Shown here piece after piece: positions 1-8,359 of a DNA stretch of 64,000 nt. A program made the translations under genes and the position numbers. The stretch spans positions 76,590 to 140,589 of the forward strand of contig CASFDV010000001.1 in assembly GCA_949293555.1 (NCBI GenBank). The letters are read 5' to 3'. Within the stretch, counting starts at the first letter, position 1. Every line of letters starts with the position of its first letter. Source of the stretch: an uncultured Bacillota bacterium (lineage in GTDB: Bacteria > Bacillota_I > Bacilli_A > RFN20 > CAG-826). Below the pieces are notes generated by a model. That model was not told where the DNA came from. It saw only the letters and a list, made by a program, of their open reading frames with translations, and did no database searches.

Positions 1-391
1 TCTCCTTCCCCACGACCTGGTCCTGGAAGGAGGGCGCCTTCCGGTGGATGGGGGCGCGCTCAGCTTCCACGGGCCCAAGCCCGTCGATCGGGTCCCCGAG
101 GACGTTGAACATGCGCCCGAGCGTCTCCTTGCCAACGGGGACGGAGATAGGACCGCCGGTGTCCTTGACCGGAAGCCCTCTCCTGAGCCCGTCGGTGGGC
201 CCTAGGGCGACGGTTCTGACGACATCGTCGCCGACGTGCTGCATCGTCTCGAGGGCGAGGGTACCTCCCTCCGGAAGCTCGACGAGAAGCTCCGTCAGGA
301 TCGGGGGCAGGCGCTTGAAGGGGAAGCGCACGTCCACGACGGGGCCCACGGCCCTGACGAGCGTTCCCTTGCCGAATGATTTCTCGCTCAT
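1..391 (-). CDS. atpD: F1Fo ATP synthase subunit beta, C-terminus cut by window edge
   Basis: Catalytic beta subunit of the F1 head. Only the first 130 codons are present; the Walker A motif and catalytic glutamate lie beyond the left edge. The frame opens at ATG 391 after AGGAGG, 12 nt downstream of atpG. The N-terminal beta-barrel segments GPVVDVRF (residues 16-23) and ETLGRMFNVLGDPID (89-103) are characteristic of AtpD. It is the last visible gene of the atpI-B-E-F-H-A-G-D operon; atpC would be expected next, outside the window. Confidence 0.96.
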   Translation of the reverse strand, partial: MSEKSFGKGTLVRAVGPVVDVRFPFKRLPPILTELLVELPEGGTLALETMQHVGDDVVRTVALGPTDGLRRGLPVKDTGGPISVPVGKETLGRMFNVLGDPIDGLGPVEAERAPIHRKAPSFQDQVVGKE

Positions 392-403
392 GTTTCTACC
401 TCC

Positions 404-1234
404 TTATTCCATCGATCCCGAGACGACCTCGGTGATTTCCTGGGTGATGGCGTTCTGCCTTTCCTTGTTGTAGGCGAGGGTGAGTCCGTCGAGGAGCTCC
501 TCGACGTTGTCGTTGGCCTCCTCCATGGCCCTTCGCCTGGAGATGTTCTCGGAAAGGGAGGAGAGGCGGGCGAGGTAATGGACCATCGAGGCGATGTAGG
601 AAGGAAGGAGGGCCTTGAGGAGCGCCTTCGGGTCCTCGTCCATCAAGGGAGGCCTCTCCTTCGCCCACGAAAGCCCCTCGTCCCCAAGGTCGGAAAGAGG
701 AAGGAGCCTCGCCGTCTTGAAGTTGAATATCAGAGAATTGACGGGGTTTCCGTATAGGAAATCGATGCTGGAGTACTTCCCTTCCTCAAACCAGGAAAGA
801 AGGGCATCCGCGATGAGGGCGGCGCCCTCCCCTTCCAGCGGACTCGCCTCGAGGGGAGTCTCGAGGACGGGGAAGCCTTCCTCCGCTATCCTTGGGGGAA
901 GCCTCGTCCCGAAGGCCATGATGGTTGCGTCCTCCCCTTCCTTCCTAAGGGCCTCGATGGCTTTCGAAGGGTAGCCTCCCGAAAGCCCCAATGAAGGGCC
1001 GGCGACGAGGAGGAGCCTCCCGCCTTCCCGTTCCGCTTCCTCTTCTTCCCCTGCCTTTTCCTTGAGAAGGACGAGGGCCTTCCGATACAGGGCGACCGCC
1101 TCTTCTTCGCCCCTTAGCTCGCGCTCAAGGCGCCGGGACCTCGCCCCGGCGATGAGCTCCATCGCCTTGGTGAGCTTTCCCGTGCTTCGGATCGAGCGGA
1201 TCCGCGCGCGAATCCTCGGGAGGGAGGAAGCCAT
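404..1234 (-). CDS. atpG: F1Fo ATP synthase subunit gamma
   Basis: Central rotor shaft of F1 that couples c-ring rotation to the catalytic alpha/beta sites. At 276 aa it is close to the usual family length. The N-terminal coiled-coil helix is typical (IRSTGKLTKAMELIAGAR, about residues 15-32), as is the C-terminal helix (AMEEANDNVEELL through NKERQNAITQEITEVV), which inserts into the hexamer. It starts 3 nt after atpA behind a GGAGG-type site and is followed by atpD, the standard order. Confidence 0.96.
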   Translation of the reverse strand: MASSLPRIRARIRSIRSTGKLTKAMELIAGARSRRLERELRGEEEAVALYRKALVLLKEKAGEEEEAEREGGRLLLVAGPSLGLSGGYPSKAIEALRKEGEDATIMAFGTRLPPRIAEEGFPVLETPLEASPLEGEGAALIADALLSWFEEGKYSSIDFLYGNPVNSLIFNFKTARLLPLSDLGDEGLSWAKERPPLMDEDPKALLKALLPSYIASMVHYLARLSSLSENISRRRAMEEANDNVEELLDGLTLAYNKERQNAITQEITEVVSGSME

Positions 1235-1237
1235 TTC

Positions 1238-2746
1238 CTATCGGTCCTCCTCCCTGGCGAGAAGCGCGAGGATTTCCTTCCTCATCTCTTCCTCCATCCC
1301 CTCGTCGAAGTCGCCTTTCTCGAAGAGGGTTTCCATAAGGGGCGCGTGCTTCCTCCGGAATTCCCCGAGCATCTCCCTCAGGAAGGGGCGCACCCTTTCC
1401 TTGGGAAGGGAATCGAGATAGCCCTCCTGGAGGGCGAAGAGGCTCAGTACCTCCTCGGGCTCGGAGAGGGGCTTCCCGTTCACCTGCCGGAGCGCCTCCA
1501 TCGCGCGGTCCCCGTGGAGGAGGATCTTCTTGGTGGATTCGTCGAGGTCGCTCCCGAACTGGGCGAAGCTCAGGTTCTCCCTGTAGGTGGCGATCGTCAT
1601 CTTGAGGCTCCGCGAAACCTTCTTCATCGCCGGATGCTGGGCGCTCGAGCCCACGCGCGAGACGGAAAGCCCCGCGTCGATCGCCGGGCGCTGCCCGGAG
1701 GCGAACCCGGAGGAATCGAGGAAAATCTGGCCGTCCGTGATCGAGATGATGTTCGTCGGTATATAGGCACTGATGTCGCCCGCCTGGGTCTCGACGATCG
1801 GAAGCGCTGTTATGGAGCCTCCCCCATGCGCCTCGTCCAGGCGGCACGCCCTCTCCAGGAGGCGGGAATGGAGGTAGAAGATGTCCCCGGGATAGGCCTC
1901 GCGCCCAGGCGCCCTCCTAAGGAGAAGGGAAAGCGCGCGGTAGCTCACCGCGTGCTTGGAAAGGTCGTCGAAGACGATGAGGACGTCTTCCCCTTTTTCA
2001 AGCCACTCCTCGGCCATCGCCATCCCGGCGAAGGGGGCGATGTAGAGGATCGGGGCGCTCTTGGAGGCAGGAGCGTCCACGACGAGCGTGTAGTCCATCG
2101 CCCCTTCCTTGCGGAGGAGGTCGACGAGGTCGGCGACGCTGCTGTCCTTCTGGCCGATGGCCACGTAGATGCACTTCACCCCCTGGCCCTTCTGGGAAAG
2201 GATCGCGTCGATGGCGATCGCCGTCTTGCCGGTCTGGCGGTCGCCAATGATGAGCTCGCGCTGCCCCCGCCCGATCGGAATCATTGAATCGATGGACTTG
2301 ATGCCGGTATGAAGGGGGGTGTCGACGGACTTCCTCGTCATGACGCCCGGGGCGATCCGCTCGACGGGGCGGGTCTTCCCCGTCTCGATCCTCGCGCCTC
2401 CGTCCAAGGGCTCCCCAAGGGGGGTGACGACCCTCCCGAGGAGCGCGTCCCCGACCGGCACCTCGATGATGCGCCTCGTCCTTCTGGCGGCATCCCCTTC
2501 CCTGACTCCGTCCCCGTTGGCGAGGAGGGCGATGCCCAGCTCTTCCTCGTCAAGGTTCATCACGAGGCCTTCGGCCCCGCTGGAAAAAAGGATGAGCTCG
2601 CCGAGCATCGCCTCGGAAAGGCCATAGACGCGGGCGATCCCGTCCCCGACGGAGATGACCGTCCCTTCCTCGCTGGACTCGACCTTCCCTTCGTACTCCT
2701 CGATTTCCCGCCGGAGGATCTCGGCAAGGTTCTCTTTCTTCGCCAT
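1238..2746 (-). CDS. atpA: F1Fo ATP synthase subunit alpha
   Basis: Non-catalytic nucleotide-binding subunit of the F1 hexamer, 502 aa as usual. Walker A is GDRQTGKT at residues 168-175. The family segments [17 protein letters not shown] before it and [21 protein letters not shown] after it are present, as is the C-terminal bundle with [12 protein letters not shown]. It lies between atpH (2 nt gap) and atpG (3 nt gap), so translation is probably coupled. Nothing is truncated or missing. Confidence 0.97.
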   Translation of the reverse strand: MAKKENLAEILRREIEEYEGKVESSEEGTVISVGDGIARVYGLSEAMLGELILFSSGAEGLVMNLDEEELGIALLANGDGVREGDAARRTRRIIEVPVGDALLGRVVTPLGEPLDGGARIETGKTRPVERIAPGVMTRKSVDTPLHTGIKSIDSMIPIGRGQRELIIGDRQTGKTAIAIDAILSQKGQGVKCIYVAIGQKDSSVADLVDLLRKEGAMDYTLVVDAPASKSAPILYIAPFAGMAMAEEWLEKGEDVLIVFDDLSKHAVSYRALSLLLRRAPGREAYPGDIFYLHSRLLERACRLDEAHGGGSITALPIVETQAGDISAYIPTNIISITDGQIFLDSSGFASGQRPAIDAGLSVSRVGSSAQHPAMKKVSRSLKMTIATYRENLSFAQFGSDLDESTKKILLHGDRAMEALRQVNGKPLSEPEEVLSLFALQEGYLDSLPKERVRPFLREMLGEFRRKHAPLMETLFEKGDFDEGMEEEMRKEILALLAREEDR

Positions 2747-2748
2747 AC

Positions 2749-3273
2749 CTATGCTCCCTTCATCAAAGCCTCGCGGAGAGAGCGGGCCCTCCCCTTTATG
2801 GATCCGTCATAATGCCTGTCTCCCAAGGTGACGCTCACCCCGCCGATGAGGCTCTCGTCGATCCGGTTCTCAAGGCGCACCCTTGTCCCCTTCTCGCATG
2901 CAAGAGCCTTCTCAAGGCGGCGGATTTCTTCCGCCGAAAGCGGGCGGACGCTATGGACGATGCCGCGCTCCGTGCCGTTCTTTTTGTCGAGAAGAAGGAG
3001 ATATCCTTCGCAAACCTTTGGCAAAAGAGAGATTTTCCGTTTCTTGGACAAGAGAAGGAGAAGGGACAGCAGGTGCTGGTCCTTGACCTCATGGAACGCC
3101 TTCCTTGCAAGGGCGGCGCGCTCTTCCCCTTCGATCCTGGGAGACATGAGGACCGCCTCCAGGCCAGGGACGCCTCTTAGCGCAGCGAGGGCAAGGCGGA
3201 GCTCTTCCTCGATGTCCTTCCCTTCCTCAAGAAGGAAGAGGGCTTCCCCGTAGGACTTCCCGAGGTCAGCCAT
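2749..3273 (-). CDS. atpH: F1Fo ATP synthase subunit delta
   Basis: Peripheral-stalk subunit that links the top of F1 to the b subunits. I chose ATG 3273 ([15 protein letters not shown]), which gives 174 aa and overlaps the end of atpF by 8 nt; the open frame extends further upstream but that part is arginine-rich shadow sequence inside atpF. The C-terminal part ([20 protein letters not shown]) matches the OSCP/delta signature. Sequence conservation is low outside this motif, as is normal for the family. Confidence 0.93.
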   Translation of the reverse strand: MADLGKSYGEALFLLEEGKDIEEELRLALAALRGVPGLEAVLMSPRIEGEERAALARKAFHEVKDQHLLSLLLLLSKKRKISLLPKVCEGYLLLLDKKNGTERGIVHSVRPLSAEEIRRLEKALACEKGTRVRLENRIDESLIGGVSVTLGDRHYDGSIKGRARSLREALMKGA

Positions 3274-3814
3274 CCTTTCGCTCCTCCTGGATTTCCTTGG
3301 CGAAGCCCTCGAGGAGGGCGCGGTCCTTTTCCTCGTCCATTTTCTCGCCAAGGAGCTTCTCGGACATGCGGAGGGCGAGGTCGACGGTCTCCTCGCGAAG
3401 GCGGGCGCGCAAGCGCTCCTCCTCCTGGCGGATCCGTTCCTTCTGGGCCTTCTCCCGTTCCGCGATGTCTTCCTCCGCAAGGAGCACCCGTTCCGCCCGG
3501 ATCCTCTCCCCCTCCTCCTCGGAGGCTTTCAGGATCTCGGAAGAGCGTTTCTCGGCCTCGCCGACGATCGTTCTCGTCTCCTCCTCGCGCCGCCTTCCTT
3601 CCTCAAGAAGCCTTTCGCCTTCCTCGCGCTCGCCCCTCATCTTGGCGCGCCTGGCGTCCACGAGCCTCCGGAGAGGCTTGTAGGCGATGAAGTAGAGCGC
3701 GACGAAAAAGACGATGAGCGCGAGAAGGTTGATCAGGAGGCTCCAGAAGTTCGGTATGAGCTTGTTGAGGAAGTCCTCCGGCGTGAACGGCGTGTCGTTG
3801 ACGAAGAGCGTCAT
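3266..3814 (-). CDS. atpF: F1Fo ATP synthase subunit b
   Basis: Peripheral-stalk subunit of 182 aa. There is one N-terminal membrane helix at about residues 24-46 (NLLALIVFFVALYFIAYKPL), followed by a long, highly charged helical region rich in Glu, Arg and Lys that should form the right-handed coiled coil with its partner. It sits between atpE (9 nt away) and atpH (8 nt overlap) in the expected position. A single b gene is seen, so the stalk is probably a b2 homodimer. Confidence 0.94.
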   Translation of the reverse strand: MTLFVNDTPFTPEDFLNKLIPNFWSLLINLLALIVFFVALYFIAYKPLRRLVDARRAKMRGEREEGERLLEEGRRREEETRTIVGEAEKRSSEILKASEEEGERIRAERVLLAEEDIAEREKAQKERIRQEEERLRARLREETVDLALRMSEKLLGEKMDEEKDRALLEGFAKEIQEERKDG

Positions 3815-3823
3815 CCGCCTCTC

Positions 3824-4066
3824 CTAAGCGCGGCCGCCGAGGACGAAGAGGATGAGGATCGCCATGATCAGGCAGTAGATGGCGGTCGACTCGTCGAGGG
3901 CGACGGCGATCATCATCGAGGACTGCAGCTTCTTCTGCATGTCCGGGTTCCTGGCCATGCCGTCGAGGGCGTGGGCGCAGATGATGCCCTCCCCGATCGC
4001 GGAGAGGCAGCCGAACGCCACGCAGATCGAGCAGGCGATGGCGATGAGTCCGAGATTGATGTCCAT
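3824..4066 (-). CDS. atpE: F1Fo ATP synthase subunit c, two-carboxylate type
   Basis: Rotor-ring proteolipid of 80 aa with two membrane helices joined by the polar loop ARNPD (residues 38-42). The ion-binding carboxylate is Glu59 in DESTAIY, followed by Ser60, Thr61 and Tyr64, the ligand set of Na+-type rings. Helix 1 reads AIGEGIIC. Aligned on the polar loop, Glu26 falls where Na+-dependent rings have Gln32 (Ilyobacter numbering). The site therefore carries two carboxylates, as reported for Fusobacterium nucleatum. Na+ coupling is an inference. A strong AAGGAGG site precedes ATG 4066. Confidence 0.96.
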   Translation of the reverse strand: MDINLGLIAIACSICVAFGCLSAIGEGIICAHALDGMARNPDMQKKLQSSMMIAVALDESTAIYCLIMAILILFVLGGRA

Positions 4067-4099
4067 GGTATTACCTCCTTAACTCAATCATTGGAAAGC

Positions 4100-4942
4100 C
4101 TAGGAAACTTGCGGAACCGGGCGGATCCCGAGGACCGGGATCTCTTCCTCCGGCTGCGGGACCTCCGCGCCGATCCAAAGGGCGTTGAGGTTCACGAAGA
4201 CGAGCGTCTGGACGTAGCCGCTGAAGAGGCTGAAGTAAAGGTTCAGCACCCCCATCGCGAAGGGGGCGAGGAAGATTTCGGTCCAGACGTAGCTCTGGTT
4301 CTGGTCCCAGAAGGGCTGGTAGTTGAGATGGGCGGCGGTCGTGAGCCCCCCGACGAGATCGAGGAGACCGCCAGAGGCGGCCCCCAGCGCCCATTGGACG
4401 AGGGCGATGATGACGGTCCCGGCCAGGCAGTTCCCCAGCATCCTCATGGTCGTCGAGATGATGGGGGTCCAGCAGGTGATGAGGTTGATGGGGAGCCAGA
4501 TCTTGATCGGCTCGACGTAGCGGTGGAAATAGCCCCAGCGGTTCGTGCGGATCCCCTGGTACTGGATGAGGACGAACATCACGAGGGCCAGGGAAAGGGG
4601 GGCGGCGATCCAGTCGACGATCGTCGGAAGCCCGAGGAGCCCCCAGTTGAAGGCGACGAAAAGGTAGCAGGTGAGCCCGAAGAGATAAGGCTCCCACTTC
4701 CTGCCGTACTCCTCCCCCATCCGCTCGGCGGAGAAGCCTTCGATCCCTTCCAGGAGCCAGGTGCCCATGAGAAGGATCCCGTGCTCGGCCTTCTCCAGGT
4801 CCCCTTCCTTGAGGGCCTTATGGGCCTTGTAGCCGACGATCCCGCCGAGGAGCAGGACCAGGAGCATGCAAAGGAGAGAGCTATATAGGTTCGCGTCGAG
4901 GTTCCAGTCCATCATGGACGCGATCCGCTCTTCGAAGGTCAT
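4100..4942 (-). CDS. atpB: F1Fo ATP synthase subunit a
   Basis: Membrane stator that forms the ion half-channels against the c ring. The protein has 280 aa, with several hydrophobic helices and a conserved penultimate-helix region in which Arg167 lies in TMRMLGNCLAG, equivalent to the essential stator arginine. The last helix region (FAMGVLNLYFSLFSGYVQTLVFV) is also typical. The start codon overlaps the end of the upstream atpI-like gene as ATGA, indicating translational coupling. Confidence 0.95.
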   Translation of the reverse strand: MTFEERIASMMDWNLDANLYSSLLCMLLVLLLGGIVGYKAHKALKEGDLEKAEHGILLMGTWLLEGIEGFSAERMGEEYGRKWEPYLFGLTCYLFVAFNWGLLGLPTIVDWIAAPLSLALVMFVLIQYQGIRTNRWGYFHRYVEPIKIWLPINLITCWTPIISTTMRMLGNCLAGTVIIALVQWALGAASGGLLDLVGGLTTAAHLNYQPFWDQNQSYVWTEIFLAPFAMGVLNLYFSLFSGYVQTLVFVNLNALWIGAEVPQPEEEIPVLGIRPVPQVS

Positions 4943-5439
4943 TCTTTCACCTCCGAGCTCGGCTCGTCCTTCTTCTCAGGGGCTTCCGATGCCGGGTTCT
5001 TGCGGAAGATCTTCCCTCCCCTGCCCTCGAGGTAGTGCATGAGCCAGGTGACGATGGGGAAGGGGAGGATGGCGGCGAAGCAAGTGTAGAAGGAAAAGAC
5101 GTCGAACCCCCCGAACCAATCGGGACGGAACGTGCAGATGGCGCTGACGAGAAGGACCGCGGCGAAGAGCACGAACCGGAGCGAAGCCCCGAGATAGACG
5201 CTCAGGACTCCCTTCCCGTCCTTGCCGAGCGAGGAAACCATCGCCTTCATCGAAAGGAAGCCCAGGAGTTCCGCAAAGGAGCCGAGGAGCCATCCGAGCG
5301 GGTAGACGCCATAAGTCCCGTTCTCGTCGTGGAGAAGGAAAAGAGGGGCAAGGAGAAGGAAGCCGAAGACGGCGATCGCAAGGAGGATCCGGAATGTCTT
5401 CCCCCCTGCCTCCAGCTCGTTCCACTTCTTCCAGCGCAT
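4939..5439 (-). CDS. AtpI-like membrane protein heading the ATP synthase operon
   Basis: A 166-aa protein with about four predicted membrane helices (FRILLAIAVFGFLLLAPLFLL, LGWLLGSFAELLGFLSM, LRFVLFAAVLLVSAICTF, FYTCFAAILPFPIVTWL) and a charged C-terminal tail. Position, size and topology fit AtpI, a c-ring assembly or Mg2+-related accessory protein, but similarity is weak, so no symbol is given. I chose ATG 5439 over upstream in-frame starts because a TAAAAT -10 hexamer ends exactly 7 nt before it. It is the first gene of the atp operon. Confidence 0.7.
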   Translation of the reverse strand: MRWKKWNELEAGGKTFRILLAIAVFGFLLLAPLFLLHDENGTYGVYPLGWLLGSFAELLGFLSMKAMVSSLGKDGKGVLSVYLGASLRFVLFAAVLLVSAICTFRPDWFGGFDVFSFYTCFAAILPFPIVTWLMHYLEGRGGKIFRKNPASEAPEKKDEPSSEVKE

Positions 5440-5446
5440 CGCTGGA

Positions 5447-5452
5447 ATTTTA
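5447..5452 (-). promoter_or_regulatory. -10 element of the atp operon, leaderless arrangement
   Basis: TAAAAT on the minus strand, 7 nt before ATG 5439. Transcription would begin at or next to the start codon. No good -35 is seen at 17 nt, and no Shine-Dalgarno sequence fits in the gap. Confidence 0.55.
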
Positions 5453-5483
5453 CCCCCAAACCCTATCTCAGGCATAGTAAATG

Positions 5484-5497
5484 TGTAAGCGCTTGCA
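5484..5497. promoter_or_regulatory. cre-like / LacI-family operator between atp operon and uridine kinase
   Basis: TGTAAGCGCTTGCA is a near-perfect palindrome with a central CG and fits TGNAANCGNWNNCW, the core of the Bacillota catabolite-responsive element. It overlaps the candidate -35 of the rightward gene and lies about 30 bp upstream of the leftward atp -10, so a bound CcpA/LacI-type protein could affect both. One or two matches of this quality are expected by chance in 64 kb; the promoter location is the argument. Confidence 0.45.
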
Positions 5498-5520
5498 GGA
5501 TATCCATATGCTGATATCAT
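5493..5520 (+). promoter_or_regulatory. Promoter of the uridine kinase-like gene
   Basis: A TTGCAG -35 at 5493-5498, a 16-bp spacer and an extended -10 TGaTATCAT ending at 5520. The start point would be near 5527, giving a leader of about 23 nt that contains AAAGGAGG at 5536-5543. Confidence 0.5.
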
Positions 5521-5549
5521 CACGTGTCGCCCCGAAAAGGAGGTTTGCG

Positions 5550-7202
5550 ATGCCATTCAACGTCAAGATCAACGGAATCACATCAAGAATCGAAAAAAAG
5601 ACGGCGCTTTTGCAGTTGCTTTCGGAAGAAGAACGAAAAGCAAAGCGTTTCATCGCCGCCAAGGTGAACAACCGGGTGCGCGATCTCGACTACGAGGTGT
5701 ACTACGACGCGGACATCGAGTTCCTCGACTGCTCATCGATCGAGGCGATGAAGATATACGAGGCCTCGCTCCGCTACCTTGTGGCGATGGCCTTCCATAA
5801 CGTCTACCCGGACCTTCCCATCCGCTTCGCCTACAACGTCTCGAGGAGCATCTCGATCCATCTTCTCGATCCGAAGGCGAAAGCGAACACCAACATGTAC
5901 ATCCGCATCAGCCAGGAGCTGGAGCGGCTCGTGGAGCAGGACCTCCCCTTCGAACGCATCGTCGTCCCGAACGAGGAGGCCGAGAAGATCTATGACCGCT
6001 GCAACTTCGAGGACAAGAAGGCGCTCCTCCGCTACCGTCCCGAGAAGACGGTCCACTTCTACCGCTGCGGGGACTACCTGAACTACATGTACAGCCACCT
6101 CGTCCCCTCGACCGGCTACCTCAAGGAATACAAGCTCCGCCTCTACGCCCCCGGCTTCATGCTGCAGTACCCCCGCGCGGAATGCGAAGGAAAGATCCCG
6201 GAGTTCGAGGACGCCCCGACCTTCATGAGGACCCTCAAGGAATCCCACGACTGGGCGAAGATCATCTCCGCCGACACGGTCGGGAAGATCAACGGCAAGA
6301 TCGAGTCTGCCGGGCCCGTGGAGTTCATCAACCTATGCGAGGCCCGCCACAACAGGATGCTATGCGAGCTCGGCCAGCTCATAGAGGACGACATCGAGGA
6401 CGTTCGCCTCATCTGCATCGCCGGGCCTTCCTCCTCCGGGAAGACGACGTTCGCCAACCGCCTGAGGATCGAGCTCCTCTCCCGCGGGATCTCGCCCATC
6501 CGCATCTCCATCGACGACTACTACCTCCCCCGGGAGGAAGCGCCCCTGGGGCCGGACGGGAAGCCTGACCTCGAGAACATCGGGGCGCTCGACATCGAGC
6601 GCTTCAACGAGGACATGCTCGCCCTCATCTCCGGCGAGGAGGTCGACCTCCCGCGCTTCGACTTCACCATCGGAAAGCAGGTGTTCGGAAGAAGGCTCCG
6701 CATCGACTCGGCGCAGCCGATCATCATCGAGGGCATCCATGCGCTCAACGACGCGCTCACGCCTTCCATTCCCAAGAGCGACAAGTTCAAGATCTTCATC
6801 TCCCCCCAGGCCCAGATCAACCTGGACGACCATAACCCGGTGTCCTTGACCGACCTGCGGCTTCTCCGCCGCCTTGTCCGCGACAGGAAGTTCCGGAACG
6901 CCCCCGCGGAAGAGACCTTCTCCATGTGGCCGAGCGTCCGCGCGGGCGAGTTCCGCTGGATCTACGCCCACCAGGAGAAGGCGGACTTCGTCTATAACTC
7001 CTACCTTCCCTACGAGCTCCCGGTCATGAAGAAGTACGCGATGCCGCTCCTCCTTGCCATCGATAAGGAGAGCCCGCACTTCATGGTGGCCCAGCGCCTC
7101 ATCCGCATGCTCAAGTACTTCCTCGACCTCGAGGACGACTGGGTCCCGAGCAACTCCCTGATGAGGGAGTTCATCGGGGGGTCCTGCTACAAGGACGTGT
7201 GA
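5550..7202 (+). CDS. Uridine kinase-like nucleoside kinase with TGS/ThrRS-like N-terminus
   Basis: A two-part protein of 550 aa. The N-terminal half has the ThrRS-like segment around FYRCGDYLNYMYSHLVPSTGYL seen in the long Bacillota udk-type kinases. The C-terminal half is a phosphoribulokinase/uridine kinase P-loop domain with Walker A AGPSSSGKTTF at about residues 290-300 and a downstream IDDYYLPREE segment. It probably phosphorylates uridine or another nucleoside in the cytosol. ATG 5550 is chosen because AAAGGAGG lies 6 nt upstream. It stands alone, divergent from the atp operon, with a terminator directly after it. Confidence 0.85.
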   Translation: MPFNVKINGITSRIEKKTALLQLLSEEERKAKRFIAAKVNNRVRDLDYEVYYDADIEFLDCSSIEAMKIYEASLRYLVAMAFHNVYPDLPIRFAYNVSRSISIHLLDPKAKANTNMYIRISQELERLVEQDLPFERIVVPNEEAEKIYDRCNFEDKKALLRYRPEKTVHFYRCGDYLNYMYSHLVPSTGYLKEYKLRLYAPGFMLQYPRAECEGKIPEFEDAPTFMRTLKESHDWAKIISADTVGKINGKIESAGPVEFINLCEARHNRMLCELGQLIEDDIEDVRLICIAGPSSSGKTTFANRLRIELLSRGISPIRISIDDYYLPREEAPLGPDGKPDLENIGALDIERFNEDMLALISGEEVDLPRFDFTIGKQVFGRRLRIDSAQPIIIEGIHALNDALTPSIPKSDKFKIFISPQAQINLDDHNPVSLTDLRLLRRLVRDRKFRNAPAEETFSMWPSVRAGEFRWIYAHQEKADFVYNSYLPYELPVMKKYAMPLLLAIDKESPHFMVAQRLIRMLKYFLDLEDDWVPSNSLMREFIGGSCYKDV

Positions 7203-7209
7203 TGAGGGA

Positions 7210-7244
7210 AAAGGGGGCGCCTCAGCGGGCGTCCCCTTTCTTGC
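7210..7244 (+). terminator. Rho-independent terminator after the uridine kinase-like gene
   Basis: A 12-bp stem with one G.T pair (7210-7221 with 7228-7239), a 6-nt loop and then a T-rich tail. It also spans the stop codon of the convergent gene and may serve both directions. Confidence 0.7.
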
Positions 7245-8343
7245 TTCTCCTCCCGGCTTCCTCGGCGACGTATTTCTCGACGGCCAGAAGCTCCGAGCGA
7301 TAGAGCCCGCGCATCGCCAGGTAGCGTTCCCTTTCCGCTTCCCCGGCCTGCGGGAGATATAGCCCCGAGAACACCTTCTCCAGGCGGAAGAAGGAGGAGT
7401 AAAGGTTCAGGAGCGCCTTGATGAAGAAGTAGCCCTTGTTCGAATAGATCAGGAGGGGCGAGCTATGGGCGATCTCGCTGCTCGTCTCGTATTCCTTCCT
7501 GAGGGAGCCAAGCCCGGCAAGGCGCTCGACCCCGTCCCTGAAGTTCAGCTTGAAGCCCTCGTCCTCCTTCGCGAAGGGGAGGTCCATCATCCAGCCGTAC
7601 TCGATGAAGCGCTTCATGTCCTTGCTCTTCAGCCCGTGCGCGCGCATCCCTTCCTTGATCGACTGGAAGACGCGGTCGGTCTCCTCCTTGTCCTTGATCT
7701 CTCCGCGGAAGGCGAGGGCGTAGCGCATGTGCCTGAGGTAGCTGTCGAGGGCGTCCTTCCCTCCTTTCAGGAGCACGAGGAGCACGCATTCGTTCTCGTG
7801 GAGGGTCCGCCAGGTGGAGAAGGCCTCCGTCTCGAAGCCGCTCGTAAGGAGGACGAGGACGCACCTCGCCATCGAGAAGGCCTTCACGAGCATGTCGACG
7901 ACGAGGGTCTCCCGGGGATCGCCCTGCTTGTAGCGCTGGAGCATCCCGAGGAGGAAGGAAAGATATAGGTTCAGGGTGCTGATTTCCGGACGGAAGCGGT
8001 TGCTGAAGGTGCTCTCCTTCGGGGAAAGCCTCTCGATGGTGAGGTACTTGTCGAGGGAAACGGAAACGAGGAGGCTCTGGTAGCGCTCGTCCTTCGTGAC
8101 CTCCTCCTCCTTTTGGTCGGGGTGCACCTTCAGATAGAAGTCATGCTCGTTCAGAAGGTAGAGGCTGAGGAGGAGGGGGTTGGGAGGGGTCCCTCCGAGG
8201 GCGTTCGTCTTCCCGTCCATCTCCTTGGCCGCCGCAAGGCCCGCCTTCAGGCATTCGAAAAGGAAGGCGGCGTCGTGCTTGCCTACGCCAGGCCGGCTTT
8301 CGACCAGGGCGAGGAAGCGCTGGAACATCTCCTTCTCTTCCAC
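7222..8343 (-). CDS. DUF5677-like protein
   Basis: A 373-aa, mostly helical soluble protein. The middle resembles DUF5677: a run with TSGFETEAFSTWRTLHENECVLLVLL (about residues 163-188), then a tyrosine/tryptophan-bearing helix and a late S..AHSSPLL segment. The function of this family is not established. The start is probably GTG 8343, because a TATACT -10 ends exactly 6 nt upstream; the next ATG is 15 nt inside. The gene lies 16 nt after addA but has its own promoter, so it need not belong to the addBA unit. Confidence 0.75.
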   Translation of the reverse strand: MEEKEMFQRFLALVESRPGVGKHDAAFLFECLKAGLAAAKEMDGKTNALGGTPPNPLLLSLYLLNEHDFYLKVHPDQKEEEVTKDERYQSLLVSVSLDKYLTIERLSPKESTFSNRFRPEISTLNLYLSFLLGMLQRYKQGDPRETLVVDMLVKAFSMARCVLVLLTSGFETEAFSTWRTLHENECVLLVLLKGGKDALDSYLRHMRYALAFRGEIKDKEETDRVFQSIKEGMRAHGLKSKDMKRFIEYGWMMDLPFAKEDEGFKLNFRDGVERLAGLGSLRKEYETSSEIAHSSPLLIYSNKGYFFIKALLNLYSSFFRLEKVFSGLYLPQAGEAERERYLAMRGLYRSELLAVEKYVAEEAGRRSKKGDAR

Positions 8344-8349
8344 GCCAAG

Positions 8350-8355
8350 AGTATA
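8350..8355 (-). promoter_or_regulatory. -10 element, leaderless, DUF5677-like gene
   Basis: TATACT (5 of 6 consensus) ends 6 nt before GTG 8343, placing +1 on the G of the start codon. It supports the GTG start. Confidence 0.5.
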
Positions 8356-8359
8356 TGCC

